A stretch of DNA of 64,000 nt from an uncultured Caldilineales bacterium (GCA_937907455.1 CALESQ010000081.1:1-64000), one strand, 5' to 3'. Shown: positions 52,391 to 60,799, counted from the stretch's first letter. The notes: generated from the sequence alone by a model not told the origin. Made by a program: numbers and translations.

Positions 52391-53824
52391 ATGAGCAACG
52401 ACATCATTCAAGCCCAATACGATACTTTGAACGACGTGGCCCGGCGCTTTGGCCAGCAAGCCGAGGCCACCGCCCAGATGCAGGGCCGCGTGCAGCAGTC
52501 ACTGCGCGCCTTGCAGTCCGGCGGCTGGGAGGGCCGCGGTTCCGCTGCGTTCTTTGCTGAGATGACCGGCGAGGTGCTGCCTGCGGTGGCACGCCTGGGC
52601 GCGGCCTTGCAGCAGGCGCAGCAGACGACGCAGCAGATCGTGCAGGTACTGCGCGCGGCTGATGAGGAGGCGTCGCAGCCCTTCCGCAGCGCGGGCACGG
52701 TGGGCGCTCCCTCCTCCGCACCTGCGCCGGACAGCACTGCAGCTGGACAGGCTGCAGTGCTGTCCGACGGCCCACCCTTTGGCGATTACAACAATCTTGC
52801 TAGCATCCCGCCGCTGGTGCTGGGGCCAGGCGCGACCTATCAGGATTTGGCGGCTATGATCGAGCAGATGTATCGCATCAATGACATCCGCGACGGTAAG
52901 GCCTATGGCGTAGACGAACCAGTGAAAATCGTGCGCATCGGCGAAAACCAATATCTGGTGGCGATTATCGGTACCGATGCAGGCAACGACGGCGATACTG
53001 GTCCCAACGATTGGTTGGCGAACCTTAGCAGCGGACGAGGCGTGCCCTCGCGCTTTCAGCTTGAGGCTCAACGCCTGATTGAGCAGAACATTCCCCCGGG
53101 TGCAGTGATTCACTTGGCCGGCCACAGTCAGGGCGGTCATGTGGCGATGAACCTGGCAGGCACGCAGGAACTGGCTGACCGCTATCAGATTGGCAGCGTC
53201 AACACCATGGGATCAAGCGGCAGTACGGTTATCAATCCTCGTGTCGGCGCTGAGAACTATCATAATTTCGTGCTGGCCGATGACCCCATTCGCCTGATTG
53301 AGATCGCCGCGCCGCGCATCCCTTTCACCGATCTTACCCTGCCGCTGAACCTCGGTTCTCCCTTGAGCTTGTTCGGCGTGACCGGCTCCGGCGGCAGTCC
53401 TTCCATTGACCCGCAGGTAATCTGGGAAAGGGGTGGACATGGCGGCTATGTGCATTCACCTGCCATGGCCGAGCGGCCTTTGCCTTTCAGTATTGATCGT
53501 TGGGACGTGGTAGGCTCTTATCGAGTTCATGACTATGATAACTATAGCAATTCGTGGCAGACCATCAGCACAGGCTGGTCGCAAGGTGACGCCGGACAGG
53601 TGGCTTGGGGCAGTGTAGACTTTCTCACGCACATGGGCGCAACGACCGCTGTGGCCGCCACCCAGAACGTCACCAAGACAGTGACTCAATACCTGCCTGG
53701 CGATTGGCAAGTGGCGATTGATCGTCAACTTGATGCTGCGGGACAATACGTCGCTAACGCGCCCCTGCCCAGCCAATGGCTGCCGGGCGTAGTCAGTGAC
53801 ATTTGGTACGGTTTTTGGAGATAA
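52391..53824 (+). CDS. WXG7: WXG100 effector with alpha/beta-hydrolase domain
   Basis: 477 aa, intact, no trunk. WXG module residues 1-97 (GGWEGRG), a short Ala/Pro/Ser linker (~100-120), then an alpha/beta hydrolase: nucleophile elbow AGHSQGGHVAMNLAG (~residue 238), Asp candidates around VLADDPIRLIE, and a late His (GGHGGYVHS). Predicted secreted lipase/esterase; GxSxG is visible, activity is inference. GAGG SD. Followed by a lipoprotein and an EspG-like gene. Distant relative of the dead WXG2 hydrolase. Confidence 0.82.
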   Translation: MSNDIIQAQYDTLNDVARRFGQQAEATAQMQGRVQQSLRALQSGGWEGRGSAAFFAEMTGEVLPAVARLGAALQQAQQTTQQIVQVLRAADEEASQPFRSAGTVGAPSSAPAPDSTAAGQAAVLSDGPPFGDYNNLASIPPLVLGPGATYQDLAAMIEQMYRINDIRDGKAYGVDEPVKIVRIGENQYLVAIIGTDAGNDGDTGPNDWLANLSSGRGVPSRFQLEAQRLIEQNIPPGAVIHLAGHSQGGHVAMNLAGTQELADRYQIGSVNTMGSSGSTVINPRVGAENYHNFVLADDPIRLIEIAAPRIPFTDLTLPLNLGSPLSLFGVTGSGGSPSIDPQVIWERGGHGGYVHSPAMAERPLPFSIDRWDVVGSYRVHDYDNYSNSWQTISTGWSQGDAGQVAWGSVDFLTHMGATTAVAATQNVTKTVTQYLPGDWQVAIDRQLDAAGQYVANAPLPSQWLPGVVSDIWYGFWR

Positions 53825-53829
53825 ATGCC

Positions 53830-54207
53830 ATGACTGTCACCTTGACCTATGCTCCTTCCCGCGTCCGGCTCTTCGTGCTGGGCGGCGTGGGCCTGCTGCT
53901 GGCGCTGACCACGCTGGCCTGTGGCAGTGACAGCTCTGGCGACAGCGCCCTCACGATTATCAACGGCGCAAGCGGCGCGCTCTGTTCTGTGCGCGTGAAG
54001 AAAGCCTCCTCGCAAACTTTCTGGGGGCGCAACCGGCTTGGATCGGGCGAACAGTTGGAGCCGGGCGCAAGCCTGACGCTGGATTTGCCCGCAGGCTATT
54101 ACGATGCCGATGCCCATCTGTGCGACGACAAAGCGCATCCCGGTTTTCTCAGCTACGACATTCAGATTGCTCCCGAAGCGGGTGGAGCCTGGTTGGTGGG
54201 ACAGTAA
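53830..54207 (+). CDS. Small lipoprotein, candidate immunity for WXG7
   Basis: 125 aa. Signal peptide with a hydrophobic core and Cys about residue 31 (ALTTLACGSD). Beta-rich body (LTIINGASGALCSVRV; GYYDADAHLCDDK). Similar size and layout to the lipoprotein at 62717. An exported lipoprotein next to an exported hydrolase suggests immunity; unproven. Begins 5 bp after the effector. Confidence 0.65.
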   Translation: MTVTLTYAPSRVRLFVLGGVGLLLALTTLACGSDSSGDSALTIINGASGALCSVRVKKASSQTFWGRNRLGSGEQLEPGASLTLDLPAGYYDADAHLCDDKAHPGFLSYDIQIAPEAGGAWLVGQ

Positions 54208-54225
54208 CTGCGACAAGGAGTCACT

Positions 54226-55026
54226 ATGGAAAACAGCCCCCTTAGACTCAGTATCGAAGAGCTTGCCCTGCTGCTGGACATGTTGATGATCCAGCAATTG
54301 CCGGGGCAGGCCGCGCTGTCGCTGCCCGCGCCGGTGACTGATCACGCGGGGCTGCTGCGCGCTAGCGTGACGCGCAGTCTCCTTGCGCGCTCGCTATTGT
54401 TGCCGCTGGCGGATGGCAGTGTTGCGGTGCATGGTGATGTACAGCGCCTGCTGCATCTGGCGGCTGCACCCGATGCGGTGTTGCTGGTGACCAGCAAAAG
54501 TGGCGATACCCTCCCACCGCAGCAAGAAAGTTATTACCGGCTGGGCGGCGTGGTGGTGCGCATCTTTCAGCCCTATGACGGCATCTACGAATTTGCCCCC
54601 TTGCTTGAGCCGTTTGACTTGACCGCAGCATTGGTGGGCTGGTTGCAACGCCACAGCGCGGCTGAGAGTGAGCCGGATTTGCAGCTTGTTTTGTCGCAGA
54701 ACAGCCTGTCGCAGGCGCAGACAGCCGCCAATCAAGGCGCAGGTGCAGAAGCTGAACAGATTTTGCGGCAAGCCGGCGCGTCAGCCTCAGTCAGCATCGC
54801 GCTGGCCGAGGCCATGAGCACGCCGACCGCGCGCTTACAAGTCACTGCGCTTGCGCCGTACCTGCAACCGGCTGTGCCGAGTGAAACGCTTCTGTGCGAA
54901 GCGCGCCGTTGTTGGCGCATGCAGGGCGGCCCACATACCGAGGTGACTGTGACGTCTGTGGATTTGGAGCAGATGCAAAGTGCGTTGCAGGGGGTCATAG
55001 ATCAGTGGGCTGATGCCAGGGAATAG
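54226..55026 (+). CDS. EspG-like putative ESX chaperone (family member 3)
   Basis: 266 aa; AAGGAG SD. N-terminus LRLSIEELALLLDMLMIQQLPGQ has the family pattern; TRSLLARSLLL and VVRIFQPYDGIYEFAPL (beta middle) and an ending EVTVTSVDLEQMQSAL match the other members. Serves the WXG7 cassette by position. Function inferred by analogy to EspG. Confidence 0.6.
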   Translation: MENSPLRLSIEELALLLDMLMIQQLPGQAALSLPAPVTDHAGLLRASVTRSLLARSLLLPLADGSVAVHGDVQRLLHLAAAPDAVLLVTSKSGDTLPPQQESYYRLGGVVVRIFQPYDGIYEFAPLLEPFDLTAALVGWLQRHSAAESEPDLQLVLSQNSLSQAQTAANQGAGAEAEQILRQAGASASVSIALAEAMSTPTARLQVTALAPYLQPAVPSETLLCEARRCWRMQGGPHTEVTVTSVDLEQMQSALQGVIDQWADARE

Positions 55027-55095
55027 GTGTTCGGCGGTATTACTGGCGGAATTGGCGGCAATTGGTTTGGTGAACAGATCGGAGAACATCTCTAG
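55027..55095 (+). pseudogene. Orphan glycine-zipper toxin tail
   Basis: 22 codons: VFGGITGGIGGNWFGEQIGE, then HL-stop. Same character as the tail at 43360; its stop overlaps the next gene's GTG by one base, so it was once coupled to that gene. Confidence 0.55.
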
Positions 55096-55826
55096 TGACT
55101 CCACAAGGACCAGTATTTCCAGATAGTTCCAAGACAAAGAGTGTGCTGCAAGATGTGGCGCGATATTTGAGATGGAAGTCTGCGCCCGCAACCACAGACT
55201 CCTACGCACAGATCCGGGTCCAGGGTTATAACACGGGCTGGGTGCGCATCACCTTTGAGGCGGTCCCTTACCTGCCCCACTGGCCTGAAATCGTGGACGT
55301 AGTCACGGTGGCAGTCTTTGCAGACCAGCCCGTCTGTTTTGTGGGCTATGAACCGCCCTATCTGGATGCGGACTTTTCAGAATTGTCTGAACACCGCACT
55401 TTGCTGGTGATTGACGACCAGCAGTATGCGCTGGCATTTGCTCGCTGCGCCACGCCGACCCAGTTGCTGGCCGCTGCACATACGCAAGACTTCAAGCTGA
55501 AGCAACTTTATCTGGCAGCGATCCCCGAAAATCTCCGCACGCGCGCGCAGGCTTTCGTCGCGGCATTAGCGCACAGTGCGGCCGTGTTAGATCAAGCGTT
55601 TGCCCGGCCCTTGTCAGCGGACGAAAGGGTTGCTGCGTATGATCAAGCCGATGCAGAATTGCTGCGCGCCACTAGCGAGGAGTTTATGCGCTGCGAGAAC
55701 GATGGCGAAGTGCTGCTGTGGGCGCACCCAAGTGAAGGAACCTATCAACGCGGCATTGCAGCGCTGCGGTCAATGGCAGAACAGCAGGGATGGCAGTTTT
55801 ATCTGGACCTATCACCGAAAGAGTGA
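55095..55826 (+). CDS. Putative immunity protein (orphan)
   Basis: 243 aa, GTG start overlapping the stop of the orphan glycine-zipper tail; SD is weak. Soluble, beta/alpha (VRITFEAVPYLPHWPEIVDV; GWQFYLDLSPKE). No family recognised. Its effector has been lost except for 22 codons, so it is best read as a retained immunity gene. Confidence 0.6.
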   Translation: MTPQGPVFPDSSKTKSVLQDVARYLRWKSAPATTDSYAQIRVQGYNTGWVRITFEAVPYLPHWPEIVDVVTVAVFADQPVCFVGYEPPYLDADFSELSEHRTLLVIDDQQYALAFARCATPTQLLAAAHTQDFKLKQLYLAAIPENLRTRAQAFVAALAHSAAVLDQAFARPLSADERVAAYDQADAELLRATSEEFMRCENDGEVLLWAHPSEGTYQRGIAALRSMAEQQGWQFYLDLSPKE

Positions 55827-55830
55827 TGCA

Positions 55831-56187
55831 ATGGCTGAAGAAATCGAGAGTTTGGCTCTGAGTCAGGAAGAATTGCTGGCTGCGCTTGTATTGGCAGAAC
55901 TACCGGCTCTCCCTGGATTCGATAATCTGGCTGAACTTGTCTTTACGACTTCGGCTGAAGAGGGAAGGATGGCATTGCTGGCCGCGGCTGGACGTTCCTT
56001 GGTAGCCCATGATTGCGCCTATCCTGTTGCCCAAGACCTAAAGATAGAGGAAACGATTGGGCGCATCTTGAGAGTTTGCGCCTACCCCGATCAGACTTGG
56101 GTAATTCTACACCAGCCCGCAGGACAAGTGCAACGCGCAACATTGCCATTTTGCGCACAGTTCGGTAAGGCAATCACAATGCCTTGA
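55831..56187 (+). CDS. Truncated EspG-like protein (family member 4)
   Basis: 118 aa, less than half the family length. Begins ESLALSQEELLAALVLAELPALPG and stops after TLPFCAQFGKAIT. Probably a broken gene; the missing C-terminal half is not recognisable except perhaps as the fragment at 56236. Starts 4 bp after the immunity gene. Confidence 0.55.
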   Translation: MAEEIESLALSQEELLAALVLAELPALPGFDNLAELVFTTSAEEGRMALLAAAGRSLVAHDCAYPVAQDLKIEETIGRILRVCAYPDQTWVILHQPAGQVQRATLPFCAQFGKAITMP

Positions 56188-56235
56188 TAAGGGCCTGACC
56201 TGAAAAATCACTCGGGCCGGCATGTTGGGCCGTGA

Positions 56236-56460
56236 AGAAGGCGAGTAGAGTGTGATCGCTGTTGGTACGAATCCGGCCAATTGATCTTTAATGAGGAACT
56301 GTTGGCGCGGGTCAACACATTCACAGCAACGCTTAACGATGACGGCCGGGCCATGTCTGGATTCTCTGCAAGAACAGCAGAAGAACCACTGGTGCTGCAA
56401 TTTGATCACCACGAAAGCCTGCGGCTTCTTGGTGTTGATAATGAGATAGCACCCGCTTGA
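56236..56460 (+). pseudogene. Coding fragment of unknown origin
   Basis: A 74-codon open stretch without start: DRCWYESGQLIFNEELLARV, then FSARTAEEPLVLQFDHHESL, stop. Reads like a real protein end, but I do not recognise it. Fills the 344-bp gap before WXG8. Confidence 0.4.
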
Positions 56461-56531
56461 CAAGCGCCATCACGGAAAATTTTTAGGTCATAGTACGAGA
56501 TGCTTTGAGTTTGAAGCGCAGGAGTGACCCC

Positions 56532-57797
56532 ATGAGCAACGACATCATTCAAGTGCAATACGATACTTTGAAGGAAGTGGCCCGGCGCTTCGGTCAGCAA
56601 GCCGAGGCCACCGCCCAGATGCAGGGCCGCGTGCAGCAGTCACTGCGCGCCTTGCAGTCCGGCGGCTGGGAAGGCCGTGGTTCCGCGGCTTTCTTTGCTG
56701 AAATGCAAGATACCGTGCTGCCCGCCACGCAGCGCCTGAGCCAGGCCCTTCAGCAAGCAGATGCTGTCACGCGCGCCATTGCCCAGCTCATGCGTCAAGC
56801 TGAGGAAGAAGCGTCAGCGCCTTTTAAGGGTGGCGACGCGGCTGTGCCCACCGGCGTACCTGCTGACACAACCGGCTCCGGCGCGGCGGACAACCCAGCC
56901 GCGGCCCGCAACGACGGCTGGACCTGGCAAGATACGGTTAAAACGCTTGCCAAAACGTTGCTTTGGGCGTATAAAGACCGCGGCGCATTGGCCAGCATTC
57001 TCGCAGCCGGAGGTCAGTGGAGCAAGATGGTGCGCTTTGTGCAGGGCAGCGACGGCCTCTGGCGCGCCTTTGGCTCTCATGCGGCTAAAGAAGCCCTGGG
57101 GCTACCGGCTCACTTCACCCGTTTTGGCGAAAAAGCAATTGAGCAATCCATCAAATCTCATTCGCTGTTTGAGATGATCAAAACCGCGGTCAAGGGCGAA
57201 GGCCCCTTTGCCGCGCGTGCAGCCCAGCTTCTCGACGACATCAAAGGCATTGGCGGCCTTAAAACTCCGCCGCTGTGGGCCACCAACGGCTTCCTGAAAA
57301 ACGTCAAAGGCCCGGCTATCATCAGCACCCTGGTGACGCTAGGCAGCAACATCTACGAATTCGGCTTCGGTGCCAACCAGGATAAAGGCTTGCTAAGCCG
57401 TGAATTCCTCACCAGCACCGGCGCAGATGTCACCGCCGGACTGGGTATTGTCGGCGTCTCCACGGCCATCGGTACCATGATCCCCGTGCCCGGTGTCGGC
57501 ACCGCGGTCGGCTTCGTCGTGGGCCTGGGCTTGCAATACGCCTATGATCGCTGGGGCAAGGACGCCTGGCGCAGCGTGGTAGATGGCGCAGCCCAGCGCG
57601 TGGGTCCGGCCCTCAGCAGCGCGTGGAACGGCGCGCAGGAGATGGCGGGTCAAGTGAGCCGAGCCGCCAATGACGCCTGGAACCAGGTCACACAAACCGG
57701 CGCTGACATGGGCCGCGGTGTGGTCAATACCTTTAATGGCCTTGCCGAGGCTGGCTCACGGCTGCTTTCACCCCTTTCCTGGGCTTTTGGAGGATAA
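56532..57797 (+). CDS. WXG8: WXG100 effector with glycine-zipper membrane domain
   Basis: 421 aa. GGAG SD. WXG module (MSNDIIQVQYDTLKEVARRF, GGWEGRG), a short spacer, a helical domain (~residues 130-260), then a membrane-active stretch TAGLGIVGVSTAIGTMIPVP and GVGTAVGFVVGLGLQYAYD (~300-340), and a polar tail. Looks like a pore-forming or membrane-inserting effector in the LXG manner. No conserved promoter element precedes it. The EspG-like gene begins 3 bp later. Confidence 0.8.
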   Translation: MSNDIIQVQYDTLKEVARRFGQQAEATAQMQGRVQQSLRALQSGGWEGRGSAAFFAEMQDTVLPATQRLSQALQQADAVTRAIAQLMRQAEEEASAPFKGGDAAVPTGVPADTTGSGAADNPAAARNDGWTWQDTVKTLAKTLLWAYKDRGALASILAAGGQWSKMVRFVQGSDGLWRAFGSHAAKEALGLPAHFTRFGEKAIEQSIKSHSLFEMIKTAVKGEGPFAARAAQLLDDIKGIGGLKTPPLWATNGFLKNVKGPAIISTLVTLGSNIYEFGFGANQDKGLLSREFLTSTGADVTAGLGIVGVSTAIGTMIPVPGVGTAVGFVVGLGLQYAYDRWGKDAWRSVVDGAAQRVGPALSSAWNGAQEMAGQVSRAANDAWNQVTQTGADMGRGVVNTFNGLAEAGSRLLSPLSWAFGG

Positions 57798-57800
57798 CCG

Positions 57801-58616
57801 ATGGCGCGTAACGAGCTTGTTCTGAACCTCACCCGCGATGAACTGCTGGCTTTGCTGCAACTGATGGGCAGTTCCACCATGAACGGCTTGCCCGAAGACC
57901 CCTTCGCGGGTGTGACCGAAAAAGAGCGCGCCGAACGGCTTAGCGCCGGACTGGAAACGCTCATCAACCGCGAGCTGATCACCGCGCAAGACAGTGACAG
58001 CGTGCTGCTGGATGATACGTTGGTCGCTCTGGTGGGGAGCTGTGTCTTGCCCAGCGCGTCGTTGGTGGTGAGCGGCTTGCAGCCGGATGGTTCCGCCGAT
58101 CCGCACTTCTTCAATGCCACGCCGGATATTCTGGTGGAACACAGCTCGCCGCGGCTGGCTGTTTACAGCTTTGCTTATCTGCCCGATGCGGCTGCGCTGC
58201 AAGCGCGGGTTTCAGCCGCGTTGCAAGCGCTGCTGGCCGCGCAAAAGCACGGCGATTTTCACGGCCTTTGGCCGGATGCGTTGCTCGCCGATGTGTTTCG
58301 TCTGTCCCGCAGTCAGGGGCAGGAAACAGCCGTCAGCAACCTGGTGCACGCCCAATGGCCGCGCGCCGAGGCCGAAGCCTTTGTCGCCACCTGCACAGCA
58401 GGCACAATCTACACCGCTTTGTGCGCCTGGGGCTTGCGCAGTGAACAGGTCGCAGGCACAGACACCGTGGTCGTTGTGTCCGATCAGCAGCGCTGTTGGT
58501 TGCTGGAACCGCAGGACGCAACCGGCGCTACGCTCAAGGTGCGTGCGGTTGACGGCCAAACGGCTGTCCATGCAGTCCTTGTGCTGGCACAGCGTCTTAT
58601 GGCTGCCGCGCGGTGA
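57801..58616 (+). CDS. EspG-like putative ESX chaperone (family member 5)
   Basis: 271 aa. SD GGAGGAT lies inside the end of the WXG8 gene. NLTRDELLALLQLMGSSTMNGLPEDP at the start; ITAQDSDSVLLDDTLVALVG, HFFNATPDILVEHSS and CWLLEPQDATGATLKVRAV later. Closely similar to member 6 (59341), with which it flanks a membrane protein. Strongest resemblance to EspG in the set. Confidence 0.62.
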   Translation: MARNELVLNLTRDELLALLQLMGSSTMNGLPEDPFAGVTEKERAERLSAGLETLINRELITAQDSDSVLLDDTLVALVGSCVLPSASLVVSGLQPDGSADPHFFNATPDILVEHSSPRLAVYSFAYLPDAAALQARVSAALQALLAAQKHGDFHGLWPDALLADVFRLSRSQGQETAVSNLVHAQWPRAEAEAFVATCTAGTIYTALCAWGLRSEQVAGTDTVVVVSDQQRCWLLEPQDATGATLKVRAVDGQTAVHAVLVLAQRLMAAAR

Positions 58617-59344
58617 GTACCATGCAAATTCCTGCCGATCTCAAACGGGCCGTAGCCAAAGACGCCTTCGTGCCGCTCCTAAGTGAGGGGTGGTTTGCGG
58701 CCGGCGTCATCACAGCCCTGGCGTTGGGGATAGTGACCTTCGTGTTTTTCGGCGTGGTCTTTTTTCCGGGCCAACCCCATGCAGCCCCGACCCTGGTGCG
58801 CGCGGTGCTGGTGGTGGCAAGCTTGATCGGAACAGCCGGCGGGCTGGCGGGCTTGCGCATCCATGCCTGGTATCAGGCCGCCATGCGGGCCACCGGCGCG
58901 CAACGCCGACGCTTGCTGCATCTGGCGGTGGCTGGGCATCGCCTGCTGGTAGCTGCACTTTTTCTGATCTTTGGGCTGTCGGCGCTGTGGGTTGCCTGGT
59001 TTGTTTCCCCGCTGGCCGGAGTGGTAGCCGTTGTCGTTTTTGCGCTGGAGCTGGTGGCGGGTACGATCAATGTGCCCAACTTCCTGAGCCTGCTCTGCGG
59101 GCGCTCCGTGCGGTTCACCCAGGCGGCCAGGCGGCTGGATCGGGGTTTGCGGGTGGCGATTGGCTTGCTGGCGCTGCTGGTGGCGCTGCCGCCGCTGCTC
59201 AACGCCCGGCCCGGCGCGGTTTTTCTGGTTCTGACGCAGCTTCTCAGCGCGCTGGCGCTGTTGTGGCTGCCCACCATGCTCGCAGTGGCCCGCATCCATC
59301 TCGCAGCCTTGCGCGATCCGGCATTGGACAGTGCTTCACCATGA
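58613..59344 (+). CDS. Polytopic membrane protein, candidate immunity for WXG8
   Basis: 243 aa with about five membrane segments (VITALALGIVTFVFFGVVF; LLVAALFLIFGLSALWVAW). GTG start overlaps the stop of the EspG-like gene; an ATG at 58622 is the alternative. Membrane immunity proteins usually protect against pore-forming toxins, which fits WXG8. Stop overlaps the next ATG (ATGA). Confidence 0.6.
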   Translation: MSTMQIPADLKRAVAKDAFVPLLSEGWFAAGVITALALGIVTFVFFGVVFFPGQPHAAPTLVRAVLVVASLIGTAGGLAGLRIHAWYQAAMRATGAQRRRLLHLAVAGHRLLVAALFLIFGLSALWVAWFVSPLAGVVAVVVFALELVAGTINVPNFLSLLCGRSVRFTQAARRLDRGLRVAIGLLALLVALPPLLNARPGAVFLVLTQLLSALALLWLPTMLAVARIHLAALRDPALDSASP

Positions 59345-60141
59345 ACGATGACTTTGCGATTACCCTCAGCCTGGATGAACTGTTGGCCCTGCTGGATCTG
59401 CTCGGCTTCGCCAGCATGAACGGCTTGCCTCCCAATCCGCTGGCCGGTGTGCCGAAAAAGCAGCAGGAGCAGCGGCTGCAAGCGGGCCTGCAAAGCTTGC
59501 TGCGCCGCGGGCTTGCCACGCAAACCGGCGATGTCGTGGCGCTGGATGACGCGCTGACCGCGCTGGTAACCAGTTGTCTGCGTCCTGCCGCGTCATTGGT
59601 GCTGGTGGGCAGGTTGCCCGATGGCACGGAAGACGTGCATCTCTTCAACGTCACGCCGGACATCCGGGTGGAGCACAGCTTCACGCACCTCGATAGCCAC
59701 ACTTTTCGCTTTTTCGCCCGCGGCGCAACGCTCCTCACGCGCGTGCGTGAGGCCCTGCTGCCCGTGGAGGCCGCCGCGCAGCCAGGCGCTTTCGCTGGCG
59801 TGTGGCCGTGGAAGCTGCTCAATGAGGTCATCGCGCAGGCGCGCGGGGGCCGCGGGGACAAAGCCATCAAGGCCCTGAGCAAAGCGCGCTGGCCGCAGCC
59901 AGAAGCGGAGGCATTTGCCGCGGCCGTAGCGCGTTGGCCGGTTTATACGGCTGTGTATGCCTGGGACTTGCACAGCACGCCTATAGGCGGCCAGCAAACG
60001 GTGATGATCGTGGCGGATCGGCGGCGCTGCTGGCTGCTGGAGCCGCAAGCTGCTGCTGCACAGGATTTGACGGTGCGTGCCGTGGCTGGCTCAACCGCGG
60101 TCGAGGCCATTCTCGCGCTGGCGCAGAGCATGGGAGAGTGA
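59341..60141 (+). CDS. EspG-like putative ESX chaperone (family member 6)
   Basis: 266 aa; ATGA overlap with the membrane protein. ITLSLDELLALLDLLGFASM at the start; DVHLFNVTPDIRVEHSFTHL and CWLLEPQAAAAQDLTVRAV match member 5. A recent duplicate kept in the same operon, possibly specific to another substrate. Confidence 0.62.
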   Translation: MNDDFAITLSLDELLALLDLLGFASMNGLPPNPLAGVPKKQQEQRLQAGLQSLLRRGLATQTGDVVALDDALTALVTSCLRPAASLVLVGRLPDGTEDVHLFNVTPDIRVEHSFTHLDSHTFRFFARGATLLTRVREALLPVEAAAQPGAFAGVWPWKLLNEVIAQARGGRGDKAIKALSKARWPQPEAEAFAAAVARWPVYTAVYAWDLHSTPIGGQQTVMIVADRRRCWLLEPQAAAAQDLTVRAVAGSTAVEAILALAQSMGE

Positions 60142-60149
60142 GATCGGTC

Positions 60150-60228
60150 TGTCATTCCGTGGCCCCAACAGGGCCGGGGAATCCCCTGGCGAACGCATGG
60201 AGGACTCCTCACTGCGTTCGGAGTGACA
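60150..60228. repeat. 79-bp MITE-like interspersed repeat, copy 2
   Basis: TGTCATTCCG ... GAGTGACA, related over its whole length to 33047-33124, differing at scattered positions. Confidence 0.7.
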
Positions 60229-60261
60229 CCGATGAGAGTATTTAGCTTGCTGGACTTAACG

Positions 60262-60287
60262 CAATAACTTTGTTTACGATGCATTTA
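60262..60287. repeat. 26-bp satellite of the MITE-like repeat
   Basis: CAATAACTTTGTTTACGATG then CATTTA, as at 33137-33162. Confidence 0.7.
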
Positions 60288-60342
60288 GTTTGCTGAACTT
60301 CGCCCAATGACATTTGCAACAACTTCTGGCCCTGACAGCAAA

Positions 60343-60413
60343 CTTCACGAAAAATTCAGAAAATATTCAGGAAAAATTCAAGACTCGCGCAGGAAGAGTG
60401 TGGTAAGATAGTG
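60343..60413 (+). promoter_or_regulatory. Conserved cassette promoter element, copy 6
   Basis: CTTCACGAAAAATTCAG, second repeat with TTCAGGAAAAATTCA, AAGACTCG, TGgTAAGATAGTG. Confidence 0.75.
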
Positions 60414-60485
60414 AGGTAGTGAGATAGTGAGATAGTGAGATAGTGAGGTAGTGAGGTAGTGAGATAGTAAGATAGTGAGATAGTA
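60405..60485. repeat. TAGTGAGR octamer array
   Basis: About nine perfect or near-perfect TAGTGAGG/TAGTGAGA units directly after the extended -10. Confidence 0.85.
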
Positions 60486-60505
60486 CGTACTATTCTTCTA
60501 CTTGC

Positions 60506-60760
60506 CTACTTGTCTACCCGCCTTCGGCGTACTTGCCTACCCGCCTTCGGCGTACTTGTCTACCCGCCTTCGGCGTACTTGTCTACCCGCCTTCGGCGTA
60601 CTTGTCTACGTGTCTACTTGTCTACTTGTCTACTTGCCTACTTGCCTACTTGCCTACCCGCCTTCGGCGTACTTGTCTACCCGCCTTCGGCGTACTTGTC
60701 TACTTGCCTACTTGTCTACCCGCCTTCGGCGTACTTGTTTACTTCTCTTCGGCGTACTTG
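60506..60760. repeat. CTTGTCTA / CCGCCTTCGGCGTA repeat region
   Basis: Seven copies of the palindromic CGCCTTCGGCG embedded in ACTTGTCTAC octamer-like units, mostly with a 23-bp period. All three forward frames stay open, so short ORFs there are artefacts. 60142-60799 contains no gene. Confidence 0.85.
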
Positions 60761-60799
60761 CCTACTCCCCTCCCCCCTGGCTAAAGGCGTACTTATCCT

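Noticed and set aside
60506..60760. CRISPR array
   Set aside because: Repeats are short and contiguous with no unique spacers of uniform size, and there are no cas genes.
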